Part shown: positions 1-7,987 of the stretch, piece after piece
How positions within the stretch are numbered: the stretch's first letter is position 1
Layout of the letters: every line of letters begins with the position of its first letter
Source of the DNA: Flavobacteriales bacterium
Lineage (GTDB): Bacteria; Bacteroidota; Bacteroidia; Flavobacteriales_F; PHOS-HE28
Assembly: GCA_017987895.1 (NCBI GenBank)
Contig: JAGNSU010000021.1
Span: 1-40,564 of the forward strand
DNA length: 40,564 nt
Reading direction: 5' to 3'
Position numbers and translations under genes: made by a program
Notes under the pieces: model-generated
Database searches by the model: none
The model's input: the letters and a program-made list of their open reading frames with translations, nothing else
What the model was told of the DNA's origin: nothing

Positions 1-1
1 C

Positions 2-1324
2 ATCCCCCCACTCCCAAACGTAGGACAAAGCACCGCCAAGGGGATCGAGCGCGTCGCCTGTGAACGTGACGCTGAGCGAAGGGCCGATCCCGCTCATTAC
101 GTCAGCGGAGAGCGCAAGGCATTCGGGCCGGGTGCCTGTCGGTTCGTACGTGATGCGGTGCAGGCCCCCTTCGAAGGTGATGAGGTCATCATAGTAGGAG
201 AGGTAGTACAACGCATCACCAGGGCCCTGGAGCAATTGAGTGCAGAAGTTGGATTGAACTCCCCCCAGTGCCGCGGTGTCAAGGAACGGGCCCTGTGAGG
301 CGACCGTGGTGCCTTGTGCATCGAAGGTGAGCCACTTCATCCATCCGCGGATGAACTCTCCGACGAAAAAACGGCCGTTCCATGCCGCTGGAAATGAAGA
401 TCCCCGATATGTGAATCCCGCGGTGATCGCGGCACCGGTGCCTTGGTGGTGGTAACTGAAGACGGGGTCCGCGAACTGCGGATCATCGCAGGAGCCGTCC
501 GGCAGGCGCCCGAACTCACCACAAAGCGGCCATCCGTAGTTCGCGGCCGGCGCGGCCAACACAATGTCCTCCCAAGCCAATTGGTGATTGTTGGCCCCCA
601 CGACACCGATATAGAACCGCCCTGTTTCCGGGTCGTAGTCACCGCGGTAGGGATTGCGCAGTCCGCTCGCGTATACGGTCTTTAATTCACCATTGGCATT
701 GTAGGGTCCAGGGGTCGGGTCGTAGTACGGATTGTTCGTAGGTGCGGTGCCATCGGGCAGAAAGCGGTGCAATTTGCCGAAGGGACTGCTCAGGTCCTGG
801 GCATTGGCGGGGGTGTAGTCATCGCCTACGGCGAGGAAGATGGTGCCATCGGGCAGGAAAGCGAGCGCACCGCCGGTATGGCAGCAATCGACATACGGGT
901 CGATGGTCTCCCAGACCACCACCTCGCTGCTCAGTTGGGCGGAATCGCCCAGGTGGGTGAACCGGGAGAGGCGATCATGCATGCCGAAGGTGGAATAGTA
1001 GAACCAGACCTGCTGGTTGTTGGCGAAATCAGGATCGATCCATACACCGATAAGGCCATGTTCGGCGGTGTTGTCCGCCGGGATCTCCATGTAGGTAGTG
1101 GTGGTGACCGGTGGCTGATCGATGGGCGAAGTGATGAGCACCTCGCCGATCTTCCTACAGATCAAGGCGCGGCCATCGGGGAGGAACGCGACAGAGGTAG
1201 GTGAATCGATGCCACCTATGATCTGGGTGTGGACGAAATTCTGCGGCTGGGCCTGGGTGAAGTGAGCCACCGAAAAGAACAGCAGCAAGGTGACGAAGGC
1301 GCGGAGGGAGCGAAGGAATGGCAT
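2..1324 (-). CDS. Secreted PQQ-dependent sugar/sorbosone dehydrogenase-like protein with PKD-like domain, 3'-truncated by window edge
   Basis: The frame is open for 441 codons from an ATG at 1324 and leaves the window without a stop. Residues 1-26 form a signal peptide (basic start, hydrophobic VTLLLFF run, cleavage near TQA/Q). Residues about 30-395 fit the glucose/sorbosone dehydrogenase beta-propeller family. Visible hallmarks are CHTGGALAFLPDG, with H148 at the position of the family's catalytic histidine, LAVGDD near 164-168, GLRNPYRGDYDP near 220-230 and NYGWPLCGEF near 261-270. From about residue 405 a PKD-like domain begins (LDPLGGALSYVWEWGD) and is cut by the edge. Known family members oxidise sugars or aldoses with PQQ in the periplasm or outside the cell. 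The substrate here cannot be told. A -7 box lies 47 bp upstream. More domains, perhaps a T9SS sorting signal, probably follow beyond the window. Confidence 0.85.
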   Translation of the reverse strand, partial: MPFLRSLRAFVTLLLFFSVAHFTQAQPQNFVHTQIIGGIDSPTSVAFLPDGRALICRKIGEVLITSPIDQPPVTTTTYMEIPADNTAEHGLIGVWIDPDFANNQQVWFYYSTFGMHDRLSRFTHLGDSAQLSSEVVVWETIDPYVDCCHTGGALAFLPDGTIFLAVGDDYTPANAQDLSSPFGKLHRFLPDGTAPTNNPYYDPTPGPYNANGELKTVYASGLRNPYRGDYDPETGRFYIGVVGANNHQLAWEDIVLAAPAANYGWPLCGEFGRLPDGSCDDPQFADPVFSYHHQGTGAAITAGFTYRGSSFPAAWNGRFFVGEFIRGWMKWLTFDAQGTTVASQGPFLDTAALGGVQSNFCTQLLQGPGDALYYLSYYDDLITFEGGLHRITYEPTGTRPECLALSADVMSGIGPSLSVTFTGDALDPLGGALSYVWEWGD

Positions 1325-1370
1325 GGATCGGAATGCGGATAGGCCTGCCGCCTAACGGCGAAAGGGGCCG

Positions 1371-1378
1371 CAAAAGTA
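1371..1378 (-). promoter_or_regulatory. Bacteroidota -7 box for the dehydrogenase-like gene
   Basis: The minus strand reads TACTTTTG, a perfect match to the Bacteroidota primary sigma factor -7 element TAnnTTTG. It would give a leader of about 40 nt before the ATG at 1324. I see no clear TTTG -33 element at the expected distance, so the call rests on the -7 box and its position. Confidence 0.55.
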
Positions 1379-1465
1379 GAGGGTTAGGGAGGGGGCGCCG
1401 GGCCGTGGTGGAGAATTCGACCGGGATAGTGGAAAAGATCCACGGCGCATCCTGGGCTGGAATAG

Positions 1466-1489
1466 GAACGGCGCCCATAGGCGCCGTTC
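1466..1489 (-). terminator. Hairpin after rplQ, probable end of the ribosomal operon
   Basis: A perfect 10-bp inverted repeat (GAACGGCGCC at 1466-1475 and GGCGCCGTTC at 1480-1489) with a 4-nt loop starts 22 nt past the rplQ stop. It is very stable but is followed on the transcribed strand by CTATTCC, not a clean U-run. It may therefore work as a weak intrinsic terminator or as a 3'-end stabiliser. Confidence 0.6.
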
Positions 1490-1511
1490 ACACGTCTGTT
1501 CTGTAGTGGGA

Positions 1512-2021
1512 TCACTCGCCCTTCGCTTCCCCCTCGGTCTCGGGTGCCTTTTCGGTGGCTTTGCTCTCGGCAGCTGATTTGGCCGCAGCGGGCTTGGCGG
1601 TGCGACCACGACGCGTGCGCTTGGCGGCTGCGCCGGCGGTGGCCTTCTCTTTGGTGTACACCTCGTTGAAGTCCACCAGTTCGATCATGGCCATTTCGCT
1701 CGCATCGCCACGGCGGTTGCCCAGCTTGATGATGCGTGTGTACCCACCGGCACGCTCCCCGATCTTGGGGGCCACGTCGCGGAACAGGGCGGCGGTGGCC
1801 TCCTTGTTCTGCAGGTAGGAGAACACGATGCGCTGGCTGTGCATGCTGTTGTCTTTGCCCTTGGTGAGCAGGGGCTCGACATAGCGGCGTAAGGCGCGGG
1901 CCTTGGCCAGGGTGGTGCTGATGCGCTTGTGCTCGATCAGCGAGCAGGCCAGGTTGCTCAGGAGGGAATCCCGGTGGGCCTTCTTGCGGCCTAGCGCGTT
2001 GTTCTTGTTTCCGTGTCTCAT
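1512..2021 (-). CDS. rplQ: 50S ribosomal protein L17
   Basis: This is the last gene of the alpha segment. The 169-residue protein begins [18 protein letters not shown], the L17 N-terminus, which fixes the start at 2021. The frame stays open to 2090, but that extension crosses the rpoA-rplQ stem-loop and has no L17 character. The conserved L17 core ends near residue 122. The rest (about 123-169) is a Lys/Ala/Glu-rich low-complexity tail ([18 protein letters not shown]) that makes the protein longer than the roughly 127-residue E. coli form. L17 sits near the peptide exit tunnel on the 50S subunit. The gene lies 83 bp after rpoA. Confidence 0.97.
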   Translation of the reverse strand: MRHGNKNNALGRKKAHRDSLLSNLACSLIEHKRISTTLAKARALRRYVEPLLTKGKDNSMHSQRIVFSYLQNKEATAALFRDVAPKIGERAGGYTRIIKLGNRRGDASEMAMIELVDFNEVYTKEKATAGAAAKRTRRGRTAKPAAAKSAAESKATEKAPETEGEAKGE

Positions 2022-2104
2022 GACCGTTGTCCGTTGTCGGTTGTCAGCGGGGCGGTGGAGCGTTGGCAACTGCCAACCGTCCACTGCCAACTGGCAACTG
2101 GTTC
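2022..2104. repeat. Heptamer-rich stem-loop element between rpoA and rplQ
   Basis: The whole 83-bp gap is built from degenerate 7-mers. TTGTCCG, TTGTCGG and TTGTCAG run at about 2026-2046, followed by GGCAACT, GCCAACC, GTCCACT, GCCAACT and GGCAACT at about 2066-2100. GTTGGC (2062-2067) pairs with GCCAAC (2072-2077) across a 4-nt loop, and GTGGA (2055-2059) pairs with TCCAC (2080-2084) below it. The same 7-mers recur at 3121-3182 and 4274-4337. Confidence 0.7.
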
Positions 2105-3097
2105 TTACTCCTTGTCCAGTTTGTACTTGCTCACGTTCATTCCGAAGCTCAGGCCCTTGTTCTCCACCAGGTCCTCCAGTTCGGTGAGGCTCTTCTTCCC
2201 GAAGTTGCGGAACTTCAAGAGGTCGTTCTTATTGTAGGCCACAAGGTCGCCCAGGGTCTCGATGTCGGCGGCTTTCAGGCAGTTCAGGGCGCGCACGCTC
2301 AGGTCCATGTCGACCAACTTGGTCTTCAGGAGCTGGCGCATGTGCAGGCTGGTCTCGTCGAACTCCTCTTCCTGCACGCGTTCCTCCAGTTCCAAGCTGA
2401 TCCGCTCATCGCTGAACAACATGAAGTGGTGGATCAGGATCTTAGCGGCTTCCTGCAGCGCGTTCTTCGGGCTGATGCTGCCGTCGGTGAGCACATCGAG
2501 GGTGAGCTTCTCGTAGTCGGTCTTTTGCTCCACGCGCGTGTTCTCGACCGTGTACTTCACGTTCTTGATCGGCGTGAACACGGAGTCGATGAAGATGGTA
2601 CCGATGGGTGCGCTCTCCACTTTGTTCTCATCGGCGGGCACATACCCGCGGCCTTTGCCGACGGTGAGTTCCACGGTGAGCTTCACGCTGGTCTCCATAT
2701 GGCAGATCACCAGCTCCGGGTTGAGCACCTGGAAGCCGGTGGTGTGCTTGCCGATGTCGCCCGCGGTGAGGCTGTCCTTGCCACCAAGTGTGAAGGACAC
2801 CTTTTCGGTGCTCACATCCTCCAGTTGGCGGCGGAAGCGCACTTGTTTGAGGTTGAGCACGATCTCGGTAACGTCCTCGATCACGCCTTTGATGGTGCTG
2901 AACTCGTGGTCGACGCCATCGATGCGCAGGGCGGTGATGGCATGGCCTTCGAGGCTGCTGAGCAGGATGCGGCGCAGGGCATTGCCGATGGTGATGCCAT
3001 AGCCCGGCTCCAACGGACGGAACTCGAAGGTGCCGCGTTGTTCGTCGCTTTCGATCATCACGACCTTGTCCGGTCGCTGGAAATCAAGAATGGGCAT
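2105..3097 (-). CDS. rpoA: DNA-directed RNA polymerase alpha subunit
   Basis: The 330-residue alpha subunit starts polymerase assembly as a dimer (N-terminal domain, about 1-235, with [18 protein letters not shown] near 34-51). Its C-terminal domain (about 258-320) contacts UP-element DNA and activators. The DNA-contacting surface known from E. coli is present as RALNCLK (269-275) and GKKSLTE (300-306). The C-terminus is slightly extended ([15 protein letters not shown]). Length and order rpsD-rpoA-rplQ are normal for Bacteria. The gene starts 101 bp after rpsD, and a stem-loop fills much of that gap, so its dose relative to rpsD could be set by the RNA structure. Confidence 0.98.
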   Translation of the reverse strand: MPILDFQRPDKVVMIESDEQRGTFEFRPLEPGYGITIGNALRRILLSSLEGHAITALRIDGVDHEFSTIKGVIEDVTEIVLNLKQVRFRRQLEDVSTEKVSFTLGGKDSLTAGDIGKHTTGFQVLNPELVICHMETSVKLTVELTVGKGRGYVPADENKVESAPIGTIFIDSVFTPIKNVKYTVENTRVEQKTDYEKLTLDVLTDGSISPKNALQEAAKILIHHFMLFSDERISLELEERVQEEEFDETSLHMRQLLKTKLVDMDLSVRALNCLKAADIETLGDLVAYNKNDLLKFRNFGKKSLTELEDLVENKGLSFGMNVSKYKLDKE

Positions 3098-3120
3098 GTG
3101 CTGTTTGTCGTTGGGTTCGT

Positions 3121-3182
3121 GGTCGGTTGTCCGTTGTCAGTACTTGTCTCTTTCCGTTCCGGCCGCCTGACAACGAGCGACC
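3121..3182. repeat. Stem-loop element between rpsD and rpoA
   Basis: CGTTGTCAG (3132-3140) and CTGACAACG (3167-3175) form a perfect 9-bp inverted repeat. GGTCG (3121-3125) and CGACC (3178-3182) extend it outward across an internal loop. The 5' arm carries the same TTGTCNG 7-mers as the elements at 2022-2104 and 4274-4337. Confidence 0.7.
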
Positions 3183-3198
3183 GAAAAAGGGTCACTGC

Positions 3199-3804
3199 TT
3201 ACTTGGAGTACAATTCCACGATGAGCTGCTCGCGGATGTTCTCCGGGATCTGGGCGCGCTCCGGCAGGGCGATGAGTTTGCCGGCCATGGCGGTGGGATC
3301 CCATTCGAGCCAATCGAAGCGCTTGTTGGTGCCAGCCACGCTGTTGGTGATCGCTTCCAAGGAACGGCTCTTCTCGCGCACCGCCACACGTTGGCCGGGG
3401 CGCAGCGTATAGCTGGGGATCGTGACCACCTGCTGGTCCACGGTCACGTGGCCATGGGCTACCAACTGGCGTGCGGCGCGGCGGGTGGGGGCGATGCCCA
3501 GGCGATAGACGGTGTTGTCCAAGCGGGTTTCGCAGAGTTGGAGCAGGGTCTCACCGGTGATGCCTTTTTTGGCAGCGGCTATACCGAACATCTTCTCGAA
3601 CTGGCGCTCAAGGATACCGTACGTGTATTTCGCCTTTTGCTTCTCCGCGAGCTGGTGCGAGTATTCGCTGTCCTTTTTACGGCGCTTGTTCGGACCGTGC
3701 TGGCCGGGGCCGTACGGTTTGCGCTCCATCCACTTGTCCGCGCCGAAAATGGGCTCCTTGAACTTGCGGGCGATCTTGGTCTTGGGTCCTGTATAACGTG
3801 CCAT
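3199..3804 (-). CDS. rpsD: 30S ribosomal protein S4
   Basis: The 201-residue protein has the typical start [18 protein letters not shown], the APGQHG-type segment as [13 protein letters not shown] near 32-44, an S4 RNA-binding domain at about 93-155 ([20 protein letters not shown]) and the invariant end LIVELYSK. S4 is a primary binder of the 5' domain of 16S rRNA. In E. coli it also represses its own operon. I cannot see an equivalent pseudoknot, but inverted repeats flank the gene on both sides (3121-3182 and 3821-3834). The N-terminal region has no zinc-type cysteines. Confidence 0.98.
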   Translation of the reverse strand: MARYTGPKTKIARKFKEPIFGADKWMERKPYGPGQHGPNKRRKKDSEYSHQLAEKQKAKYTYGILERQFEKMFGIAAAKKGITGETLLQLCETRLDNTVYRLGIAPTRRAARQLVAHGHVTVDQQVVTIPSYTLRPGQRVAVREKSRSLEAITNSVAGTNKRFDWLEWDPTAMAGKLIALPERAQIPENIREQLIVELYSK

Positions 3805-3820
3805 GTTCTTGTTGTTGGGG

Positions 3821-3834
3821 CGCGGGATCCCGCG
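3821..3834. repeat. 14-bp perfect palindrome between rpsK and rpsD
   Basis: CGCGGGATCCCGCG is its own reverse complement and sits in the middle of the 47-bp gap, 17 bp after the rpsK stop and 16 bp before the rpsD start. In RNA it would form a short GC-rich hairpin or a dimerisation site. It is one of a series of inverted repeats in consecutive gaps of the alpha segment. Confidence 0.6.
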
Positions 3835-3851
3835 TCCTTACGGGATTTGGA

Positions 3852-4265
3852 TCAGACGCGGCGCTTCTTGGGCGGACGGCAGCCGTTGTGCGGCATGGGG
3901 GTGATGTCGACGATCTCCATCACTTCCACACCGTTGTTGTGCAGGGCGCGGATGGCGCTTTCGCGACCACCACCCGGGCCTTTCACGAAGACCTTCACCT
4001 TGCGCAGGCCCAGTTCGTGCGCTTCGCGGGCGGCCTCCTCGGCGCTCACCTGGCCGGCGTACGGGGTGTTCTTTTTGCTTCCGCGGAAGCCCTGCTTGCC
4101 CGATGAGGACCAACTGATCACCTCCCCCTTGTTGTTGGTGAGGCTGATGATCAAGTTGTTGAAGGTGGCATGGATGTGCGCCTGACCGTGGGCCTCCACG
4201 ACCACCTTCTTCTTCTTCTTCTTGCCAGCGGCAGCGCCGCCTTTGCCTTCTGCTTGTTTTGCCAT
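3852..4265 (-). CDS. rpsK: 30S ribosomal protein S11
   Basis: The 137-residue protein carries the S11 signature: [18 protein letters not shown] near 30-47, the [17 protein letters not shown] loop ([19 protein letters not shown]), [20 protein letters not shown] near 97-116, and the end [19 protein letters not shown]11 lines the platform of the 30S subunit near the E-site mRNA. Its N-terminus (about 1-24) is a Lys/Gly/Ala-rich extension with six lysines in a row. The gene lies between two gaps with inverted repeats, 76 bp after rpsM and 47 bp before rpsD. Confidence 0.98.
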   Translation of the reverse strand: MAKQAEGKGGAAAGKKKKKKVVVEAHGQAHIHATFNNLIISLTNNKGEVISWSSSGKQGFRGSKKNTPYAGQVSAEEAAREAHELGLRKVKVFVKGPGGGRESAIRALHNNGVEVMEIVDITPMPHNGCRPPKKRRV

Positions 4266-4273
4266 TGCCTGTT

Positions 4274-4337
4274 CAGTTGTCGGTTGTCCGTTGTCCGTTG
4301 TCAGCAGTGCCTACTGGCAACTGACAACTGGCAACTG
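4274..4337. repeat. Heptamer-rich stem-loop element between rpsM and rpsK
   Basis: The left arm (4274-4304) reads CAGTTGTC followed by GGTTGTC, CGTTGTC, CGTTGTC and AG. The right arm (4313-4337) reads CTGGCAACTGACAACTGGC followed by AACTG. The arms are imperfect reverse complements (CAGTTGTC against GACAACTG and GGCAACTG), so a hairpin of about 23 bp with mismatches and a loop of roughly 8-15 nt can form. It fills most of the 76-bp gap and shares its 7-mers with the elements at 2022-2104 and 3121-3182. Confidence 0.75.
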
Positions 4338-4341
4338 ATCA

Positions 4342-4719
4342 TTACTTGGTCACCTTCTTCTTGTTCGCGACCGTTTTGCGTTTGCCCTTACGGGTGCGGC
4401 TATTGGTGCGCGTTCGTTGGCCGCGGACCGGCAGCCCACTGCGATGGCGCAACCCGCGGTAGCTGCCGATGTCCATCAGGCGCTTAATGCTCAGTTGGGT
4501 CTCGCTGCGCAACGCGCCTTCCACCTTGATTGTGTCGTTGATGTATTGGCGGATGCGCGACTGTTCGTCATCGTCCCACTCGTCCACCTTCTTATCAGGA
4601 TCCACCTCCGCGCGCCCGAGGATCTCGAGGGCGCGGCTGCGGCCGATGCCGTAGATGTAAGTGAGGCCGATGCAGCCCCGTTTTTGCTTGGGTAGGTCTA
4701 TGCCTGCGATACGTGCCAT
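4342..4719 (-). CDS. rpsM: 30S ribosomal protein S13
   Basis: The 125-residue protein begins [26 protein letters not shown], the S13 helix-two-turn-helix region, and contains [27 protein letters not shown] (about 87-113). Its lysine-rich tail ([14 protein letters not shown]) contacts the P-site tRNA in known structures. S13 forms intersubunit bridge B1 in the 30S head. It lies 17 bp after rpmJ. After its stop comes the first of the alpha-segment stem-loop gaps. Confidence 0.98.
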   Translation of the reverse strand: MARIAGIDLPKQKRGCIGLTYIYGIGRSRALEILGRAEVDPDKKVDEWDDDEQSRIRQYINDTIKVEGALRSETQLSIKRLMDIGSYRGLRHRSGLPVRGQRTRTNSRTRKGKRKTVANKKKVTK

Positions 4720-4736
4720 GCTCTATGCGTGCGTTA

Positions 4737-4853
4737 TCAGCCCTGACGTTGCTTGAACTTCGGGTTCTTCTTGTTGATCACATACAGGCGCCCTTTGCGG
4801 CGGACGATCTTGCAGTCCACCGAGCGCTTTTTGAGGGAGGTCCTGATCTTCAT
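4737..4853 (-). CDS. rpmJ: 50S ribosomal protein L36, zinc-free type
   Basis: This small gene of 38 residues reads [20 protein letters not shown] and continues [19 protein letters not shown]36 binds 23S rRNA beside the peptidyl transferase region of the 50S subunit. Only one cysteine (C14) remains of the CxxC...C...H zinc ribbon, so this is the C-minus form common in Bacteroidota. It sits 11 bp after infA and 17 bp before rpsM, as in most bacterial alpha operons. Length and order leave little doubt. Confidence 0.95.
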   Translation of the reverse strand: MKIRTSLKKRSVDCKIVRRKGRLYVINKKNPKFKQRQG

Positions 4854-4864
4854 CGGTTCGGTCC

Positions 4865-5086
4865 TTAGCTCTTGTATCGGAAACTGATCCGGCCTTTGGT
4901 GAGGTCATAGGGGCTCATTTCCACTTTGACCTTGTCCCCGGGCAGGATCCGGATGTAGTGCATGCGCATCTTGCCCGAGATGTGGGCGGTGATGACGTGG
5001 CCGTTCTCCAGCTCCACACGGAACATGGCATTGCTCAGCGCCTCTTTGATGACGCCGTCCTGCTCTATGTTCCCTGTCTTGCTCAT
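4865..5086 (-). CDS. infA: Translation initiation factor IF-1
   Basis: The 73-residue single-OB-fold protein starts [17 protein letters not shown] at 5086. It contains the invariant [20 protein letters not shown] (22-41) and [19 protein letters not shown] (44-62), followed by [12 protein letters not shown]-1 blocks the ribosomal A site during initiation and helps IF-2 and IF-3. Longer in-frame starts upstream overlap map in another frame and are not credible. The gap from map is 41 bp, the one long gap in the cluster without an obvious inverted repeat. rpmJ follows after 11 bp. Confidence 0.97.
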   Translation of the reverse strand: MSKTGNIEQDGVIKEALSNAMFRVELENGHVITAHISGKMRMHYIRILPGDKVKVEMSPYDLTKGRISFRYKS

Positions 5087-5127
5087 GCCTTCCTTGTCCG
5101 TGTTCCTCTTCGTTCTTTTTCTCGTTC

Positions 5128-5952
5128 CTAGTTCATCACTTCTTCGTCCAACTCCACGTACCAATCGTTCTTTTTCTTCAACACATCCTCGATGTGGCTG
5201 AACGTTGAAAGGACCTCTGCGTGGCCGTGCCGCACGGCGACGGTATGCTCGAAGTGGGCGCTGGGCTTGCGGTCGTGGCTCACCACGGTCCAACCGTCGT
5301 CCAACTGGCTCACCTCCTTGGTGCCCATATTGATCATCGGCTCGATGGCGATCACCATCCCGGTGCGCAGTTGCGTGCCATGCCCGCGGCGGCCGTAGTT
5401 CGGCACTTCCGGGGCTTCGTGCAATTTTTCGCCCACCCCATGCCCCACCAGTTCCCGCACCACGCCATAGCCGTTGCGTTCGGCGTGGCTTTGGATCGCG
5501 TAGCCGATGTCTCCGGTACGGCGTCCATCCACGGCTTGTGCGATACCCAGGCGCAGGCATTCCTGCGTGATACGCAGCAGGCGTTTCACGGCTTCATCCA
5601 CTTCGCCGATGGCGAAGGTGTAGGCGCTGTCGCCGTAGAAACCCTTCATCAACACGCCGCAATCCACGCTCGCCACATCGCCTTCCCGCAGTTCGCGGGT
5701 GCCCGGCAGGCCATGTACCACTTCCTCGTTCACACTGATCAACAGCGTGGAGGGGCAGCCGTACAGGCCTTTGAACCCGGGTAACGCACCATGGTCCCGG
5801 ATGAAGGTTTCCGCAAGGCGGTCCAGTTCACCGGTCACGGCTCCGGGCCGCATGTGTTTGGCCACTTCGGCCAAGGTCCTCCCAACAAGCAAAGAACTCT
5901 CCCTCACCAACGCGATCTCGGCATCGCTCCGATAGTTCACGGTTTTAGCCAT
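5128..5952 (-). CDS. map: Methionine aminopeptidase, type I
   Basis: The 274-residue enzyme removes the initiator methionine from nascent proteins. All five metal ligands of the pita-bread fold are visible: D97 (SVDCGV), D108 (GDSAYTF), H171 (VGHGVG), E204 (AIEPM) and E235 (FEHTVAV). The substrate-binding H80 (VVHGLPG) is also present. There is no N-terminal zinc-finger extension, so it is the short bacterial MetAP-Ia form, with a C-terminal extension of about 25 residues ([20 protein letters not shown]). It sits between secY (3 bp) and infA (41 bp), which links export, initiation and N-terminal processing. Confidence 0.97.
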   Translation of the reverse strand: MAKTVNYRSDAEIALVRESSLLVGRTLAEVAKHMRPGAVTGELDRLAETFIRDHGALPGFKGLYGCPSTLLISVNEEVVHGLPGTRELREGDVASVDCGVLMKGFYGDSAYTFAIGEVDEAVKRLLRITQECLRLGIAQAVDGRRTGDIGYAIQSHAERNGYGVVRELVGHGVGEKLHEAPEVPNYGRRGHGTQLRTGMVIAIEPMINMGTKEVSQLDDGWTVVSHDRKPSAHFEHTVAVRHGHAEVLSTFSHIEDVLKKKNDWYVELDEEVMN

Positions 5953-5955
5953 GCC

Positions 5956-7278
5956 CTATCCCGCCATGCCGTAGGCCGCGTTCGTTCGTCCCTTGATCCG
6001 GCCTGTTTTCATCAGACCGTCGTAATGTCTCATCAACAAATGGCTCTCGATCTGTTGCAACGTGTCCAGCAATACGCCGACCATGATCAACAAGGAAGTG
6101 CCCCCGAAGAACTGCGCGAAGCCCTGCTTGATCCCTGCCATCTGTGCGAAGGCGGGCAGGATGGCCACCATACCCAGGAAGATGGCACCGGGCAAGGTGA
6201 TCCGGCTCAACAGTTCATCGATGTGGTCGGCGGTCTGCTTCCCCGGTTTCACACCAGGTATGAAACCGCCGTTGCGTTTCATGTCGTCCGCCAGTTGCAC
6301 CGGGTTCACTGTGATGGCCGTGTAGAAGTAGGTGAACATCACCACCATGGAGAACAACAGCAGGTTGTAGAACATGCCCTGTGCGTTGGCCAGCCCCAAC
6401 AACCATTGCGGGGGCTGTTCGAAGGCCTGCGCCACGTACATCGGGATCAACACGATGGCTTGGGCGAATATGATCGGCATGACACCGGCCGCGTTCACTT
6501 TCAAGGGGATGTAGTTGCGCACCCCACCGAACTGTTTATTGCCTTGCACGCGCTTCGCGAACTGCACCGGGATGCGGCGGGTACCTTGAACGAGGAGGAT
6601 ACATCCCGCGATGATCAATACCCAGAGCACCACCTCGACGAGCAGCAACACGAGACCGCCACCGCCAGGACCCATGCGCCCTACCACCTCCTGCGCGAAG
6701 CTCTGTGGGAACTCCGCGAGGATGCCGATCATGATGATCAAGGAGATACCATTACCGAGACCACGTTCCGTGATCCGTTCGCCGAGCCACATGACGAAGA
6801 GCGTGCTGCATGTGAGGATCACCACGGTGGTGAAGAGCCAGAACTGGCTGTCCGGCCGCGCATCGGGATCGATGGTGGCGTAGATATAGCCAGGTGCCTG
6901 GAACACACAGATGAGGATGGTGAGGTAGCGTGTGTACTGGTTCAGCTTTCGACGACCGCTCTCTTCACGCTGCATCTTTTGCACCGCGGGTACGGCGATG
7001 CCCATCAGCTGCATGATGATGCTGGCGCTGATGTAGGGCATGATGCCCAACGCGAAAATGCTGGCGCGGGTGAACGCGCCGCCAGTGAAGATCGAGAGGA
7101 TCTCCACGATACCTCCTCCTCCTGTGGAGGCGGTCGCCATTTTCAGCGAATCCACGCCGGGCAGTACGATGTAGCTGCCGATGCGGTATACCAAGAGCAG
7201 CCCGAGGGTGATGAGGATGCGGTTCCGCAGTTCCTCGATCCGCCAGATGTTCTTGACCGTTTCGATCAGGTTCTTCAT
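5956..7278 (-). CDS. secY: Preprotein translocase subunit SecY
   Basis: The 440-residue inner-membrane protein forms the Sec channel through which signal-peptide proteins pass, including the secreted proteins of this window. Ten hydrophobic segments can be recognised, starting at ILITLGLLLVYRIGSYIVLPG (about 19-39), the usual SecY N-terminus. Also visible are the plug region after GVDSL, GIMPYISASIIMQLM (about 77-91), MWLGERITERGLGNGISLII (about 163-182) and the basic cytoplasmic tail MRHYDGLMKTGRIKGR. Its ATG overlaps the rplO stop by 4 bp (ATGA), so the two are probably translationally coupled. Confidence 0.98.
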   Translation of the reverse strand: MKNLIETVKNIWRIEELRNRILITLGLLLVYRIGSYIVLPGVDSLKMATASTGGGGIVEILSIFTGGAFTRASIFALGIMPYISASIIMQLMGIAVPAVQKMQREESGRRKLNQYTRYLTILICVFQAPGYIYATIDPDARPDSQFWLFTTVVILTCSTLFVMWLGERITERGLGNGISLIIMIGILAEFPQSFAQEVVGRMGPGGGGLVLLLVEVVLWVLIIAGCILLVQGTRRIPVQFAKRVQGNKQFGGVRNYIPLKVNAAGVMPIIFAQAIVLIPMYVAQAFEQPPQWLLGLANAQGMFYNLLLFSMVVMFTYFYTAITVNPVQLADDMKRNGGFIPGVKPGKQTADHIDELLSRITLPGAIFLGMVAILPAFAQMAGIKQGFAQFFGGTSLLIMVGVLLDTLQQIESHLLMRHYDGLMKTGRIKGRTNAAYGMAG

Positions 7279-7748
7279 GCCTTGTCGCTCTTCTCCTTCC
7301 GCACAATGGTAACGGCCTTGCCGCCTTTGCTCTCGATGCTCGCCTTGGCCGTTGCGCTGAACGCATGTGCCGTGACGTCCAGGGCGCCCTTCAGTTCACC
7401 GCGGCCCAGCACTTTCAGCTTATCGTTCTTCGCGATCAGCCCGTTGGTGTAAAGCACCTCGGGGTTGATGGTCTTGAGCCCCTGGGTCTCTACGAGCATC
7501 TGAAGGGTATCCAGGTTGATGCCTTTGTATTCGACCCGGGTGGGGTTGGTGAAGCCGAACTTCGGCACACGACGCACCAAGGGCATCTGGCCCCCTTCGA
7601 AGCCCCGCTTGCGGCTGTAGCCGGCACGACTTTGGGCACCCTTGTGGCCTTTGGTGGACGTACCGCCTTTGCCGCTGCCTTCGCCGCGACCGATGCGTTT
7701 CTCCTTCTTGGTGGCCCCTTTGGCGGGCTTCAGATTGCTCAGGTCCAT
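7275..7748 (-). CDS. rplO: 50S ribosomal protein L15
   Basis: The 157-residue protein has the glycine-rich L15 N-terminus (MDLSNLKPAKGATKKEKRIG then GRGEGSGKGGTSTKGHKGA), the segment KRGFEGGQMPLVRRVPKFGF (about 49-68) and a C-terminal globular domain. L15 helps fold 23S rRNA domains late in 50S assembly. The stop overlaps the secY start by 4 bp. It follows rpmD after 23 bp, the usual spc order. Confidence 0.97.
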   Translation of the reverse strand: MDLSNLKPAKGATKKEKRIGRGEGSGKGGTSTKGHKGAQSRAGYSRKRGFEGGQMPLVRRVPKFGFTNPTRVEYKGINLDTLQMLVETQGLKTINPEVLYTNGLIAKNDKLKVLGRGELKGALDVTAHAFSATAKASIESKGGKAVTIVRKEKSDKA

Positions 7749-7771
7749 TTCAGTGGTCTGTTGCTCGGGGT

Positions 7772-7954
7772 TCAGGCTTGCTCCTGGACCGATACCAGGT
7801 GATGTACTTTTTCGACCATACCGCGGATCTGCGGTGTGGCCTCCACTTCGACGTGTTTGCCGATACGTCCCAGTCCGAGCGCCTTCAGAGTGTCCTTCTG
7901 GCGCTTGGGGGTCTTGATCTGGCTACGCGTCTGGGTGATGGTGATCTTGCTCAT
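7772..7954 (-). CDS. rpmD: 50S ribosomal protein L30
   Basis: The 60-residue protein MSKITITQTRSQIKTPKRQK with LKALGLGRIGKHVEVEATPQ matches bacterial L30 across its length, including the TLKALGLGRIG turn and the C-terminal IRGMVEKVHHLVSV strand. It binds 23S rRNA at the 50S surface near 5S rRNA. It is separated from rpsE by 33 bp holding a perfect 8-bp hairpin at 7962-7980, in contrast to the short gaps around it. Confidence 0.96.
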   Translation of the reverse strand: MSKITITQTRSQIKTPKRQKDTLKALGLGRIGKHVEVEATPQIRGMVEKVHHLVSVQEQA

Positions 7955-7961
7955 GGCTCGT

Positions 7962-7980
7962 GGTCCCGGAGACCGGGACC
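7962..7980. repeat. Perfect 8-bp hairpin between rpsE and rpmD
   Basis: GGTCCCGG (7962-7969) and CCGGGACC (7973-7980) are exact reverse complements around a 3-nt loop. The hairpin starts 7 bp after the rpmD start codon region and ends 7 bp before the rpsE stop codon region in plus-strand coordinates, so it fills the centre of the 33-bp gap. It has no following U-run and is more likely a processing or stability element than a terminator. Confidence 0.65.
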
Positions 7981-7987
7981 TGTTTGC

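Noticed and set aside
2027..7452. Other long plus-strand frames opposite rpoA, rpsD, map and secY (up to 553 codons)
   Set aside because: Same explanation: antisense shadows of conserved genes, with no start context or domain of their own.
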